A stretch of 64,000 bases of DNA from Leptospira paudalimensis (GCF_026151345.1 NZ_JAMQPR010000001.1:2490676-2554675); one strand, 5' to 3'. Counted from the first letter of the stretch, positions 29,215 to 38,164 are shown. The notes: generated by a model from the letters alone, not told the origin. A program made the numbers and translations.

Positions 29215-29828
29215 ACACTAACAATCCAAAACATCATTCCTGACCATAAGAGTGGGATGAAATAACCAAAACTCTTAGTAAATTTTGGATTTGTATCAGT
29301 TTCCCCTTGTATCGATTGGGAAAACAATCTTCCATTGAGTTGGATAAAAACGATAAAGAGAACAAACCACAAACCAAAGAGGTATAGGGAATAAAAATAA
29401 GACTCATGTAACAAACCAATTGATAAATTCCCAAGGAACAAACAGAGAATGAGGAAAAAAAACGACTGTGTCATTTTTTTCATTAGTTCTGAAAGTTGAT
29501 TTGGTTCGTTGGTATTTTTGAACTTTAAAAAAAGAAAAATCAAAACCATGTAAAAACAAAAATAAAAGAAATACAGAAAGTAAATCGATACGATTTGAAA
29601 CGGATACAGTTGCCAGAAGGAAACACTTCCATAGCGACTCACCATCTCTAATTCAATCTGGATGTTTGTTAATTTCAGTTTGTCCCAAGAATAGAAGCAG
29701 TGGAGAAAATACAAGATGGTATAAAGGAGAAAAAAAGACCAAACCTTTGACCATAATAGTTTCCAAATGAAATGTAATACGATTACCATACGATGGATTT
29801 GTGATTGGAGGAAGTGTAAAACCTTCAT
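29211..29828 (-). CDS. Small multi-pass membrane protein of the RND operon
   Basis: This unrecognised 205-residue protein is very rich in F, L, Y and W, with about five predicted membrane helices separated by short loops. One longer polar loop (KNTNEPNQLSELMKK) lies near the middle. There is no lipobox or known motif. It sits between the adaptor gene and a small lipoprotein gene with 4-nt overlaps on both sides, so it is probably an integral accessory component of the export complex. Its composition leaves open a YIP1-like or DUF-type membrane family, which cannot be decided by eye. Confidence 0.6.
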   Translation of the reverse strand: MKVLHFLQSQIHRMVIVLHFIWKLLWSKVWSFFLLYTILYFLHCFYSWDKLKLTNIQIELEMVSRYGSVSFWQLYPFQIVSIYFLYFFYFCFYMVLIFLFLKFKNTNEPNQLSELMKKMTQSFFFLILCLFLGNLSIGLLHESYFYSLYLFGLWFVLFIVFIQLNGRLFSQSIQGETDTNPKFTKSFGYFIPLLWSGMMFWIVSV

Positions 29829-30346
29829 TTTTTTGTTAACTCCTGGTTCATTCTATCTAGATAGTTCTGAAATTGTTTACTCTGGGCCAAAAATAATGAT
29901 TTGTGTTTCGATTTGACCTGTTTTTTATTCCACTCAAGATACAACAAACATGCCTCAGGTGAGACAGCCATAAGATCTAATAATTGTTTTTCTTCCTCCA
30001 TTCCTGCATGTTTTTTCTCTTTGGAAAGTAAGATCACTTTAAAATAATAAAGAATTAGTTCTGGAGTTTTTTTCTCGAACCCTTCCCATTCTTTCAGAAA
30101 TTCATTCCATTCACTCAAATAAAAAAGCGATTTTAAATATAAACTTTCTTCTTCTAAAGAAAGATTCCTTTCCTTTTTTCGGTCCGATAAGATCGCCTGT
30201 ACCACCGTTAAATGGCCAGTACTGTAGGCATCTTTGATGATTTGAAATTCTTTTGGATCCATTATTTGATCTTTCTCACAAGCTATCGAAGAAAAAATAA
30301 AAACAAAAACTAATATCCAAACTCTTATAAAATTCTCTAAATTCAT
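29825..30346 (-). CDS. Small lipoprotein of the RND operon (A)
   Basis: This 173-residue protein has a signal peptide (FIRVWILVFVFIFSS) and lipobox SSIAC with Cys23. The mature part is helical and rich in E, K and L (SLEEESLYLKSLFYLSEWNEF), reminiscent of TPR-like helical pairs, with no diagnostic motif. It overlaps its neighbours by 4 nt on each side. A scaffolding role in the envelope complex is inferred from position only. Confidence 0.6.
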   Translation of the reverse strand: MNLENFIRVWILVFVFIFSSIACEKDQIMDPKEFQIIKDAYSTGHLTVVQAILSDRKKERNLSLEEESLYLKSLFYLSEWNEFLKEWEGFEKKTPELILYYFKVILLSKEKKHAGMEEEKQLLDLMAVSPEACLLYLEWNKKQVKSKHKSLFLAQSKQFQNYLDRMNQELTKK

Positions 30347-30864
30347 GGGTTACCTACAGGAAGTGGAAACAAAGGTAAGTTAGAATCGGGATTCCAATCC
30401 CAATCAAATTGTTCGATTTGATTTTCGTTTAGATGGTAAAAGTACATTCTAATGGATTGGTTTGGATTTCCAACCCGATACGGGAACCTAACAAAGAGAA
30501 CCAATGGGATTCCAAGACCATTTGCAACTTTTGACCAATACGAAAATCGGGAGATGTTATCTGCATTTTTAGGTAAAATTTGTCTTTGGAATTCACCTAA
30601 GTGATTGTTACTTCTCGGCTCGTTTTTGAATTCATGGATTTCATCTCGATGGAAAACGGAATACCCACTTCGTTCTAACGATTCCGAAATCTGAAGGATC
30701 AATTCCTTTTCCAAGAGGTAATGATCAGAGTAAAAGGAAGAAACTGTGGGTACCAAAAGTATCAATTTCCCATGAGGAAGTGGAAATTTTTGATACCTCA
30801 CAGTTTCATGAAAGAGGGAGCAGGAAACAGAAAAAAGTAGAACTATTGTGAAGAGGAATTTCAT
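30343..30864 (-). CDS. Small lipoprotein of the RND operon (B)
   Basis: This 173-residue protein has a short signal peptide and lipobox LFSVSC with Cys15. The mature protein alternates beta-like and helical segments (GKLILLVPTVSSFYSDHYLL, GIPLVLFVRFPYRVG), which loosely recalls small nucleotide-binding-like or periplasmic lipoprotein folds such as those with a GNA1162/LpoB-like layout; this is a weak resemblance. It is embedded in the ATGA-overlap series, between the Ig-like lipoprotein gene and lipoprotein A. Confidence 0.6.
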   Translation of the reverse strand: MKFLFTIVLLFSVSCSLFHETVRYQKFPLPHGKLILLVPTVSSFYSDHYLLEKELILQISESLERSGYSVFHRDEIHEFKNEPRSNNHLGEFQRQILPKNADNISRFSYWSKVANGLGIPLVLFVRFPYRVGNPNQSIRMYFYHLNENQIEQFDWDWNPDSNLPLFPLPVGNP

Positions 30865-32225
30865 TTTGCCTCCATTTGGATGATAAAGGGAGAAATCATT
30901 TTTTTTCCATTTGCAGAACGTACGTCTGCATCTAATTTAAATTCATAATAAGGATAAAAATTGGGAGCGGTTGATGAACTTGCCAGATTAAAGTCCCCAC
31001 CAGTTGTATTATTTCCAAACAAAGTTCCATTACAACTAGCCTCACTTTCAGCAAAGGAATATGTGATTTCCTTACATCCAAATGGATAGGCTGATTGGCA
31101 ATGGCTCCATTCCCAAGTCGATAAACGTATGTTACTTGAAGGTGGTGATATTTTTGTCAACCGACTGGAAGAGATAACAGAAATAGGATCCATATATTCA
31201 TCAAAAAATAGTTTGAAATTATCGGTATTCACATCCGCACAAGCAGATGAACTCGCAATACCACCTGTTCCATCATCTCCACCTCTAAATTGGTAATGGT
31301 GTGGAGGAAGAAATGCTAAACCTTTACTCCAAAAACATAGGTTTGAATCCCAACGACTCCCCACGGTACTTCCTAATTCTTGGATCCCGATTCCACACAA
31401 TTGGGAAGCAAGTCCAAAGCCGATGACTTCAGGAGCCTTTGCCCCTTCGTTTGTATAAAAATCAAATCGGATCGGTTTTTCTATTTTTGTTCCATCCAAA
31501 GCTGATATACCTGAAGCCAAATTGAATTGGTATCTCGTTTGGCTTTGTAATGGTGCATCCAATTGAACTTGGACTTGGGTGGAGTCTGTCCATTCCAAAT
31601 GGTAGGATGTGCTTGGTTCCATTCGGAATCCCAAGGAAACATCTGTTTGGTTCATGGGTTTTGAAAATACAAGAGTGATAGGTGTGGTTTGCGGAATACC
31701 GGAACAAGCAGTATTTACATCTTGCAAAATACGATCCGCTATAGATCCACCCGACAAACATTCGTCATATGTTCCTACTGAGATCAAAATGGAATTTATG
31801 GTAGGTGACAATGGTGAATCTTCGACTTGGACTCGAAACGGAATTGAATACACACGATCCAAATCTTTTCCTTTTTTGTTTTCACATTGTTTGGTGAGGC
31901 GGAGCACAAACCCACCAGGCAATAATTCTTGGTTCGGAATGAATTTTAAGGAAATATCAGTTGTTTCAAAAATCCCTTTTGTGTTTGGATCAAGCGAAAA
32001 GGCAGTCACACAGGACTGTATTTCCATCGGTTGGTTCCAAAGGATAACTATATTTGTTTTAGGGGAAACCGATTGTTCCCCAGAACTAGGAGTAAAGGAT
32101 ACCACCTTTGGCGTATCATCATTGACAAACATAGCTAGCCAATCTTCGGAGGAACCCATCTTCGCATGGCAATGATAGAATGTAAGCAATGGCAAAAGAT
32201 AAACACTCCATTTAACGTATTTCAT
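30861..32225 (-). CDS. Lipoprotein with bacterial Ig-like (SbsA/Big_5-type) domains
   Basis: This 454-residue lipoprotein has a signal peptide with LTFYHC (Cys19). It carries at least two SbsA-type Ig-like domains. The first contains SFTPSSGEQSVSPKTNIVI, NQPMEIQ and PGGFVLRL; the second contains TPITLVFSKPMNQTDVS and TRYQFNLASG. A third, degenerate repeat (FKLFFDEYMDPISV) follows in a Cys-rich C-terminal region. Such domains usually sit on the cell surface or outer membrane as spacers or adhesive modules. The ATG lies 14 nt inside the TolC-like gene and its stop overlaps the next ATG, so it is part of the export operon. It may be an outer-leaflet component or a cargo. Confidence 0.78.
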   Translation of the reverse strand: MKYVKWSVYLLPLLTFYHCHAKMGSSEDWLAMFVNDDTPKVVSFTPSSGEQSVSPKTNIVILWNQPMEIQSCVTAFSLDPNTKGIFETTDISLKFIPNQELLPGGFVLRLTKQCENKKGKDLDRVYSIPFRVQVEDSPLSPTINSILISVGTYDECLSGGSIADRILQDVNTACSGIPQTTPITLVFSKPMNQTDVSLGFRMEPSTSYHLEWTDSTQVQVQLDAPLQSQTRYQFNLASGISALDGTKIEKPIRFDFYTNEGAKAPEVIGFGLASQLCGIGIQELGSTVGSRWDSNLCFWSKGLAFLPPHHYQFRGGDDGTGGIASSSACADVNTDNFKLFFDEYMDPISVISSSRLTKISPPSSNIRLSTWEWSHCQSAYPFGCKEITYSFAESEASCNGTLFGNNTTGGDFNLASSSTAPNFYPYYEFKLDADVRSANGKKMISPFIIQMEAK

Positions 32226-33765
32226 ACGGATCCTCTAAATAAAATGGGGTAAGTTTACCTTTGTTTGGTTCCCTTTTTTCCAAATTTTGAAATGGTATTT
32301 CTTCCTTCCATTCAGTCAAAAGTTGACTGAATTCACTTTTAAATTTACGATGATGCAAATGGTAATAACGATTGGAGAAAGGATCTTCTCCTAATAAAAT
32401 GACTAACTCTAAAGCTGTTGCGATGTAATTAAAATAATGATCAACAGTATGTTCAAATGCGACAAAAACTTCCTCTTCGGTTTTTAAATATTCAATTTCC
32501 GTAATCTGATTTAATCTTTTCTCTTCAGCTTTTTGTTTAAGTGTTAAAAATGCAGATTTTAAAAAATGCAAATACAATGTATATTTTTGGTATTCTTCCA
32601 CTAACTTAACTTCAGTGGATTTGGAAACATTTCTTAAATAAAGTTCCGTTTGTTCTCGTTCTACGTGAGACTGAAGTAAATTGAATCTGGAATCGTATCG
32701 TTTTTTATCACGATTTACTTCATCGAATAAATTGAATGATCCACTTTGAAATGCATTTTCACCTGGTCCAACTGCTTGGGGACCATACCCTGGAATTCGT
32801 TGGATTCCATTCCCCTCTGACTGCATACCATTTTGAGTATTGGAAACAAAACTAGAACCACCTAGATTGGCTTGGAACCCGATACTCACTCCATAAATTT
32901 CATTTTGAAGTGGGAATCCTTGGTTTCCATTCCGTCCCAAATAACCACCTAACACAAGCCTAGGTTTCCAATCGTTTTTCAGAGATTCCTCGTCCAAATT
33001 GGCAAGTTCCAATTGGTATCGATTTTTCTTTCGCAGAGGGTGGTTCGCATCAACTTCAATTGGCGAATGGGTTGGTTGGAAAATTTCAATCCTTTCTGTA
33101 ATACCAGGTTCCAATTCCAAACTTTCACTTGGGTCAAGGAACATTGATGATTTTAATTCTAAGTAAGATGATTCTCTCAATGCTCGGGAATGAATTCGTT
33201 TTGCATAAAAATCGACCTCCCATTGTTTTAAGGATTTTGCTTCTACTGCTTGTAATAAGTTGGTTTGGATTTCTAGATCTCGTTTCCTAATTTCTAATTG
33301 GTAACGTTCTAATCTTTGGTCAAACATCGATTGGATGAGAATTCGTTTGTTTGCATTGAGGTAAGCAAGGGAGATGTTTTGGAAAATTTTTTCTCGTAAG
33401 ATTTTTTTTTCCTCCAATTGGATGAGTTGTTTGATTTCTATTTTCTGTTTTTCTCGTTCGATTTCACCACCGTCATACAATAATTGTTGGATTTGGATCC
33501 TGACATCACGATACTCTTGGTCTAATTGTTCTCGGTTCCTTGAGAAAATTCCAAAATAATGAACTCCTAATTTAGGTAGGTATTGTTTCCATTTTTCGCT
33601 GAGTAAAATGGGAAATAATTCTGATTTTGTTTTTTCTAATTTGAATTGTGCATTCCGTTCGAGACCTACCCAAATACAATCCTCCCATAAAAAGCTACCT
33701 TCAGCCATTAAGGATCCAATTCCCAAAGAAAGATACATTGTAAGTAGGAAGAGAACACGCCACAT
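32212..33765 (-). CDS. TolC family outer-membrane efflux protein
   Basis: First gene of the operon. This 517-residue protein has a signal peptide (cleavage near GSLMAEG) and two OEP-type repeats of long amphipathic helices (LLYDGGEIEREKQKIEIKQL; later SHVEREQTELYLRNVSKS). It should form a trimeric beta-barrel plus periplasmic alpha-barrel that pairs with the adaptor and RND-type genes downstream. A low-complexity insert rich in G, N and Q (about 265-345, NGMQSEGNGIQRIPGYGPQ) lies where a barrel loop would be, possibly surface exposed. ATG 33765 is chosen because the signal peptide begins there. Together with the adaptor and RND genes it makes a complete tripartite set. Confidence 0.85.
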   Translation of the reverse strand: MWRVLFLLTMYLSLGIGSLMAEGSFLWEDCIWVGLERNAQFKLEKTKSELFPILLSEKWKQYLPKLGVHYFGIFSRNREQLDQEYRDVRIQIQQLLYDGGEIEREKQKIEIKQLIQLEEKKILREKIFQNISLAYLNANKRILIQSMFDQRLERYQLEIRKRDLEIQTNLLQAVEAKSLKQWEVDFYAKRIHSRALRESSYLELKSSMFLDPSESLELEPGITERIEIFQPTHSPIEVDANHPLRKKNRYQLELANLDEESLKNDWKPRLVLGGYLGRNGNQGFPLQNEIYGVSIGFQANLGGSSFVSNTQNGMQSEGNGIQRIPGYGPQAVGPGENAFQSGSFNLFDEVNRDKKRYDSRFNLLQSHVEREQTELYLRNVSKSTEVKLVEEYQKYTLYLHFLKSAFLTLKQKAEEKRLNQITEIEYLKTEEEVFVAFEHTVDHYFNYIATALELVILLGEDPFSNRYYHLHHRKFKSEFSQLLTEWKEEIPFQNLEKREPNKGKLTPFYLEDPYEIR

Positions 33766-33852
33766 ATCAAAAGATAGGTGGTATAAATTGATTCTGGTTC
33801 TAAATTGAATGATTTGTAGGGAATTTTTTGATTTTTTTTTCTGATTTTTGGC

Positions 33853-33880
33853 TTGTAAGGTAGCACTCGCCCCTTATAAA
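33853..33880 (+). promoter_or_regulatory. Possible sigma70-type promoter for a leaderless fecR-family mRNA
   Basis: TTGTAA (33853-33858) and TATAAA (33875-33880) are 16 bp apart. A start site about 7 nt after the -10 would fall at the ATG of the FecR protein (33887), giving a leaderless transcript. No Shine-Dalgarno sequence precedes that ATG, which agrees. The match is by eye only. Confidence 0.35.
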
Positions 33881-33886
33881 AGTGGC

Positions 33887-34609
33887 ATGATCCGTTTGAT
33901 TCCCTTATTTTTGTTTTTAATCACGACCACTACCGTATTTGCTGAAGAAGTAGGAGTCGTTAGTTTCATCCAAGGAAACAATTACCTCTCAGGTCCCCGT
34001 TTTAAAAAAGCAAAAGAACCAGTTAAACTAGGGAGTGTCCTAAAAAAAGGGGATACCATCACATCGGAAGATGGAACTTGTGAAATCCAATTGGCAACAC
34101 AAGCAACCATTCGTTTGGCGAAATTTTCGACTCTCCGCATTGACGATTTATTGAATCCAAAAACCAAATCCACCACACTCAATTTGGTAGGTGGCAAATT
34201 ATTTGTAAAAGCACACAAACCACCAGGTGGTGGTCCTAGTGATACCCAACTGAGCGTAGTCAACCCAAGTTTTGTTGCGGGTGTACGTGGGACAGAATTC
34301 CTCGTTGCAACACCCAACCAAGGTGGAGAAGACGAAGACTTAAAAGAAGTAGAAACTGGTGTGTATGTGAATGAAGGTACTGTTGCCGTAAGTCCCGACA
34401 AAAAAGGCAAACAAACGCTAGTGGGCCAAAACGAAGAAGTGGTAGTTTCTGGCAAAGAATTGAAAAAACAAATTTTAGATGAATTTGTGAAAGAAAAAAT
34501 GCGTATCTTCGAACAATTCAAAGCCATCAAAGAAGAAAACTACCAACGCATCAAAGAACAATACGAAAAAAATGATCAAATCATGAACGACTACAAAGGA
34601 CAAGGTTAA
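33887..34609 (+). CDS. FecR domain secreted protein
   Basis: This 240-residue (from ATG 33887) protein has a signal peptide (MIRLIPLFLFLITTTTVFA), then a FecR domain: GSVLKKGDTITSEDGTCEIQL, IRLAKFSTLRID, LVGGKLFVKA, and the FVAGVRGTEFLVAT motif typical of the family. A charged coiled-coil tail (KEKMRIFEQFKAIKEEN) closes the protein. FecR proteins in non-siderophore settings are often periplasmic and pair with DUF4384 proteins, as here (2 bp to the next gene). An in-frame TTG at 33848 would put extra residues before the signal peptide, so it was rejected. The specific role is unknown. Confidence 0.85.
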   Translation: MIRLIPLFLFLITTTTVFAEEVGVVSFIQGNNYLSGPRFKKAKEPVKLGSVLKKGDTITSEDGTCEIQLATQATIRLAKFSTLRIDDLLNPKTKSTTLNLVGGKLFVKAHKPPGGGPSDTQLSVVNPSFVAGVRGTEFLVATPNQGGEDEDLKEVETGVYVNEGTVAVSPDKKGKQTLVGQNEEVVVSGKELKKQILDEFVKEKMRIFEQFKAIKEENYQRIKEQYEKNDQIMNDYKGQG

Positions 34610-34611
34610 TC

Positions 34612-35529
34612 ATGAAACGTTTTTTGGTATTATTCTCAGTTGCCGTTTTAACTGTTTTCTCAGCAGATCGGATTGGTACAACACCAGTTTACAAAATTGC
34701 GATTGAAGCCTACCCTTCCACAGAAGAAAGTCGGGCTTTACGAGATTTTATCAAAGAACAAATCCAAACCACTGGTCGTGGGCAAATCATGGTCACCTTT
34801 CCTTCGAGTGGATCAAAAACCTGGGAATTCGACAAACGAGGGGAAGCAACAACTGAAACAAAGGCCAATTTACAATCCTTAACCCAAGTAGATAAATTGG
34901 TTCTCGTTTCTTTAGAAGATGGACAAGCACTTGTTTCCTTTGTGGATGTTTTACACGAAACATTAGAATACCGAAATGCACTTCCTGAGTCTTTATCCAA
35001 AACATTAGTAGAGGACTTTCTAAGTTATTTAGATAAAAAAAATATCTACCAGGCTCTCTCACACACTGGATCGAGTACAACGTCCCAAGTGAAAATCAAC
35101 TCTCTCAAATCCACCTATGTTGCGGGTGAACCGATCCGTTTTGAAATTGAAACTGCTGAAGACAATTATGTGTATGTTGTTGTGGTTCCTGAAAACCATA
35201 AAGGGGAACCGGTGTTACTCTTTCCCAATCCCATCCAAAGTGATAACTTTGTGAAAAAGGGACAAAGGATCACAATCCCTGACAAACGGATTTCATTCAA
35301 AGCGGCACCAACTCCTTCGAAAGATAGAATCAGAGCCTTTGTCACAAGAGAAGAATGGAAAGAATACCAACTCCGTGGCAAAAAAGAAGATTCCTTCTAC
35401 CGGTTATTACCACCAGCAGTTACTGGCACAAAAACATTAGCTCGTTCCCTCACACCACCACCAACCATCACATCACCGATCGAACAAAGTTTGGTGAATG
35501 AGTGGGAATACCAAATCTTATCTCGCTAA
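34612..35529 (+). CDS. DUF4384 domain secreted protein
   Basis: This 305-residue protein has a signal peptide (MKRFLVLFSVAVLTVFSA). A first domain (about 25-150) resembles CsgG/penicillin-binding-activator-like lipoproteins in layout. A DUF4384 domain follows (about 165-275): KSTYVAGEPIRFEIETAEDN, YVYVVVVPENHKGE and LLFPNPIQSDNFV. DUF4384 is a beta-rich domain often found in proteins that accompany FecR or CsgG modules. The start is 2 bp after the FecR stop, so the two form an operon. Function is inferred only as envelope-related. Confidence 0.82.
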   Translation: MKRFLVLFSVAVLTVFSADRIGTTPVYKIAIEAYPSTEESRALRDFIKEQIQTTGRGQIMVTFPSSGSKTWEFDKRGEATTETKANLQSLTQVDKLVLVSLEDGQALVSFVDVLHETLEYRNALPESLSKTLVEDFLSYLDKKNIYQALSHTGSSTTSQVKINSLKSTYVAGEPIRFEIETAEDNYVYVVVVPENHKGEPVLLFPNPIQSDNFVKKGQRITIPDKRISFKAAPTPSKDRIRAFVTREEWKEYQLRGKKEDSFYRLLPPAVTGTKTLARSLTPPPTITSPIEQSLVNEWEYQILSR

Positions 35530-35570
35530 AATTCTTGCAAATTACACTCATACCTTTTGTTATAGAAGGT

Positions 35571-35774
35571 ATGAGAAACTTTCGAACATCACTTATCACC
35601 ATTTTACTCTTTAGTTCTCTCGTCTCTTGTTCACTCTTTCAAAAAGAGGACAATAAGGACAAAGATGCCATCAGTGCACTCTTATTATCCCTATGGGCTT
35701 ATAACCAAGCGGCAGGATGTTCTGGGCCTAAGTCTGGATTCACCATTTGTATTCCCAAAGGGATTGCAGACTAA
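35571..35774 (+). CDS. Small lipoprotein (67 aa)
   Basis: This 67-residue protein, from ATG 35571, has a clear lipoprotein signal (MRNFRTSLITILLFSSLVSC) followed by a short charged linker (QKEDNKDKDA) and two more cysteines (GCSG, TICIP). The ORF is open back to 35502, inside the previous gene, but only the 35571 start puts the signal sequence first. It lies 3 bp before the next gene and follows the FecR/DUF4384 pair, so it is probably the third gene of that operon. No family is recognised. Confidence 0.6.
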   Translation: MRNFRTSLITILLFSSLVSCSLFQKEDNKDKDAISALLLSLWAYNQAAGCSGPKSGFTICIPKGIAD

Positions 35775-35777
35775 ATC

Positions 35778-36983
35778 ATGAAAAAAGCACTCTTACTCCT
35801 ACTTTTTTTGGGAATTAGTTTCCAAGTATCAGACTACCAGAACCAAACACGAAAATCCGAAAAAACGATCCTCTCTGAAATATTGGGGGATTCCATTCAT
35901 TTTGGATTTGGTTCCGAAAAACTTTGGTCAGCCACAAGTGCAGATAACTGGGGTTTTGTGAGGCAATCCGCCACTTGGGCAAGAGGGAATTCCGGTATCA
36001 TCGATAACTTAATTTTGGCTTTAAAGAATGCTGGTTATTTTAATAACCCAAGTGCCTCCCGTACGGATGTTCTCAGTAATGTCAACCTAAGTGGTTTTGG
36101 ATCTGCTACTCTTACAATCAAGATCAACACTCCAACCGCAAATGTTGCGTCCACAGCATATGCAGGGAATAAAACCTTTAACCATTTTCTCGAAATCAAA
36201 AAAACAGGAGCATCCACTCCTTCTCTACAACTGTTCTTTGATGACCCAAACACAACCTTGGGCAATGATGGTGCACTCGTTTACTACCGGTTAGTTGACT
36301 TTGGAAACCCACAGTTTGCCAATGTAGGTGATGTGATCACGGAAAGTTATACGGGAAATGATTCTATTTATGGAACCAAATTCCAAACCTATACTTGGAG
36401 GAATGGACCCGAAAACTCCTCTTGGATTAGCAAACATGGAAGAGTGGTATTAACAGAGGTAGATTCAGGTAGGCAACTTTGTTTTCGTTCTGTCGTACGT
36501 TTGAGTTTTACCAAATTAAAGGAAATCAATCCATCCAATGCAACTGCTCTAGACCAATTAAAAACTGCATGTGGAGGGAGTGATCAAATTTATTATGTAC
36601 TAGCATACATGCAAAAATTTGATTCACCTTTCCAAACAACTGCAAAAGCGAGTTTCACAACCAATGCGACACGTTATGAAACAATTTGTAACCTATCTGC
36701 TTCCTCATTTCCAGGAGCAAAACTTTCTTATGGAATTTTTAATATCAATGGGTATGTAACGGACCAATTGAATGCAAACCAAGTCCCAGCAGATTATCCA
36801 AGTCCAACCGTTGGTGGTACTGATTTTATGTCTGTAGATGAGGCATTTAATCGAACGTATGTAGCAGCTGGTGCGAGTATTTCTGGCCAAGCAACCTTGG
36901 GTGTTGTGAAACAATACGAAGAAACATCAAAAACGTATTTAGATGCTTTTGATGGGTCTGCTCAAAATCTCACATTTAAATAA
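35778..36983 (+). CDS. Secreted protein of unknown function
   Basis: This 401-residue protein has an N-terminal hydrophobic signal (MKKALLLLLFLGISFQVS). The mature part is beta-rich, with many N, T, S, G and Y residues (SGFGSATLTIKINTPTANVA, TYTWRNGPENSSWISKHGR), and looks like an exported, perhaps surface-exposed, beta-sandwich protein. Cysteines at QLCFR, KTACGG and TICNL could pair. I recognise no family. It starts 3 bp after the 67-aa lipoprotein stop; the two probably work together. Confidence 0.65.
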   Translation: MKKALLLLLFLGISFQVSDYQNQTRKSEKTILSEILGDSIHFGFGSEKLWSATSADNWGFVRQSATWARGNSGIIDNLILALKNAGYFNNPSASRTDVLSNVNLSGFGSATLTIKINTPTANVASTAYAGNKTFNHFLEIKKTGASTPSLQLFFDDPNTTLGNDGALVYYRLVDFGNPQFANVGDVITESYTGNDSIYGTKFQTYTWRNGPENSSWISKHGRVVLTEVDSGRQLCFRSVVRLSFTKLKEINPSNATALDQLKTACGGSDQIYYVLAYMQKFDSPFQTTAKASFTTNATRYETICNLSASSFPGAKLSYGIFNINGYVTDQLNANQVPADYPSPTVGGTDFMSVDEAFNRTYVAAGASISGQATLGVVKQYEETSKTYLDAFDGSAQNLTFK

Positions 36984-37018
36984 GGAATTAAAAGGAACAA
37001 TTAAACCACGGGTAACAG

Positions 37019-38164
37019 TCAATTCGTTCTAAACATTGCATTCGATAGGATCGAACCTGTGAGTGCAATGAGTTCCACTCGGACATAAGGATCCGATACC
37101 AACATTTGGTAAGTTGCCGAACTCGTATCGGGACTCACTTGTAAGATTTCTCCCTTTTGTCCAATGAAACGAATTTCCAAATACCGTTCTTTCGAAGTCA
37201 CCTGGATTTGGTTTTTGTCATTCATTTGGATTTGAGGGACCATTGGATCACTCGCACCTTGGAAGAATTTTTTCACACAAAAAAAAGAACCTGATTGTAA
37301 TGCCTCTACAACAGAGGTTTGGTCTTTGGCACCGGCACTTGTGACAATGTAACGTAAAAAACTTTCCCCTTTCCTTCCTCGTTGTCCACCTAAGGTTTGG
37401 ATCCAGTTTTTCCAAAATGGTTGGTCAAATTTTTGTACAATCGTTTCTGGGAAATAATGCAAGTCATCACTTGCCATACAGTGAACATTTTTACCAGAAC
37501 TGAGAAGTGTATCTAATATTTTCGCATCATCGCCAAACGGAGAGTATACTTCTACCGCTTGGAATCCATCTAGAGCAGACATCTCTTCCTTGGAATACGA
37601 ATCAAATAGTTTGGGATGCGGTAGGATAACATACCCACCTAACTTTTTCATACGATCCATAACCCAATTTAAGTTTTCTCTGGATGCATAGATAGGGAAA
37701 TAATCATAAAATGCTTTTTGAATTCCAATCGCGAGTATATGACGTTTTTTCACATTCTGACCCCATTCCAATCCTCGGATATAGGATGGGTCTTCTGTAT
37801 TTGAAACCTGTCCATAATCAGTGACTGCGATATTGGAAAAACCTTCCTTCGCATATTCCGCTTTGATTTCTTGAATTGTATGTCTCTCGGGAGTGAACCA
37901 AACTTCATCAGAATGTGTATGTAGGGAAATTTTTTCACCTGCATTTCCATTCCAATGGGTGTATGGGTTTATGATCTTAGATCCAGAAAATGGTGCATCG
38001 GAATGTTGGGAAGATTTTCGAAGGAGTAGAACCACTGCAAGTTGGTAGAAGAAGAGAATCCCTAACATTGCCAAGGCAAACAAAGGGTAACGGTACTTCC
38101 AGAGGGAAGGCCTTGTGACTTTCGCTTCTATCTCAAGGACAGGACCAGGGATGTGCAGTAACAT
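37019..38164 (-). CDS. Membrane-anchored PHP-domain phosphoesterase-like protein
   Basis: This 381-residue protein has one N-terminal transmembrane helix (about 27-48, LFALAMLGILFFYQLAVVLL). A PHP-like domain follows, with metal-binding candidates in SLHTHSDEVW, NIAVTDYG, VILPHPKLFD and CMASDDLHYF. The HxH...D...H...DxH pattern fits the polymerase-and-histidinol-phosphatase superfamily. The catalytic part is probably periplasmic or on the outer face of the inner membrane. Substrate unknown. It is convergent with the upstream secreted-protein gene and divergent from the ArnT-like gene. Confidence 0.75.
   Translation of the reverse strand: MLLHIPGPVLEIEAKVTRPSLWKYRYPLFALAMLGILFFYQLAVVLLLRKSSQHSDAPFSGSKIINPYTHWNGNAGEKISLHTHSDEVWFTPERHTIQEIKAEYAKEGFSNIAVTDYGQVSNTEDPSYIRGLEWGQNVKKRHILAIGIQKAFYDYFPIYASRENLNWVMDRMKKLGGYVILPHPKLFDSYSKEEMSALDGFQAVEVYSPFGDDAKILDTLLSSGKNVHCMASDDLHYFPETIVQKFDQPFWKNWIQTLGGQRGRKGESFLRYIVTSAGAKDQTSVVEALQSGSFFCVKKFFQGASDPMVPQIQMNDKNQIQVTSKERYLEIRFIGQKGEILQVSPDTSSATYQMLVSDPYVRVELIALTGSILSNAMFRTN

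Noticed and set aside
31609..32175. 188-residue plus-strand ORF
   Set aside because: Antisense to the Ig-like lipoprotein gene, with no recognisable domain or ribosome-binding site.
15614..33765. Genomic island with integrase or att sites
   Set aside because: No integrase, transposase, tRNA junction or flanking direct repeat was found around the operon; AT-richness by eye alone is not enough.
33982..34530. 182-residue minus-strand ORF
   Set aside because: Antisense to the FecR gene; the FecR motifs make the plus strand certain.
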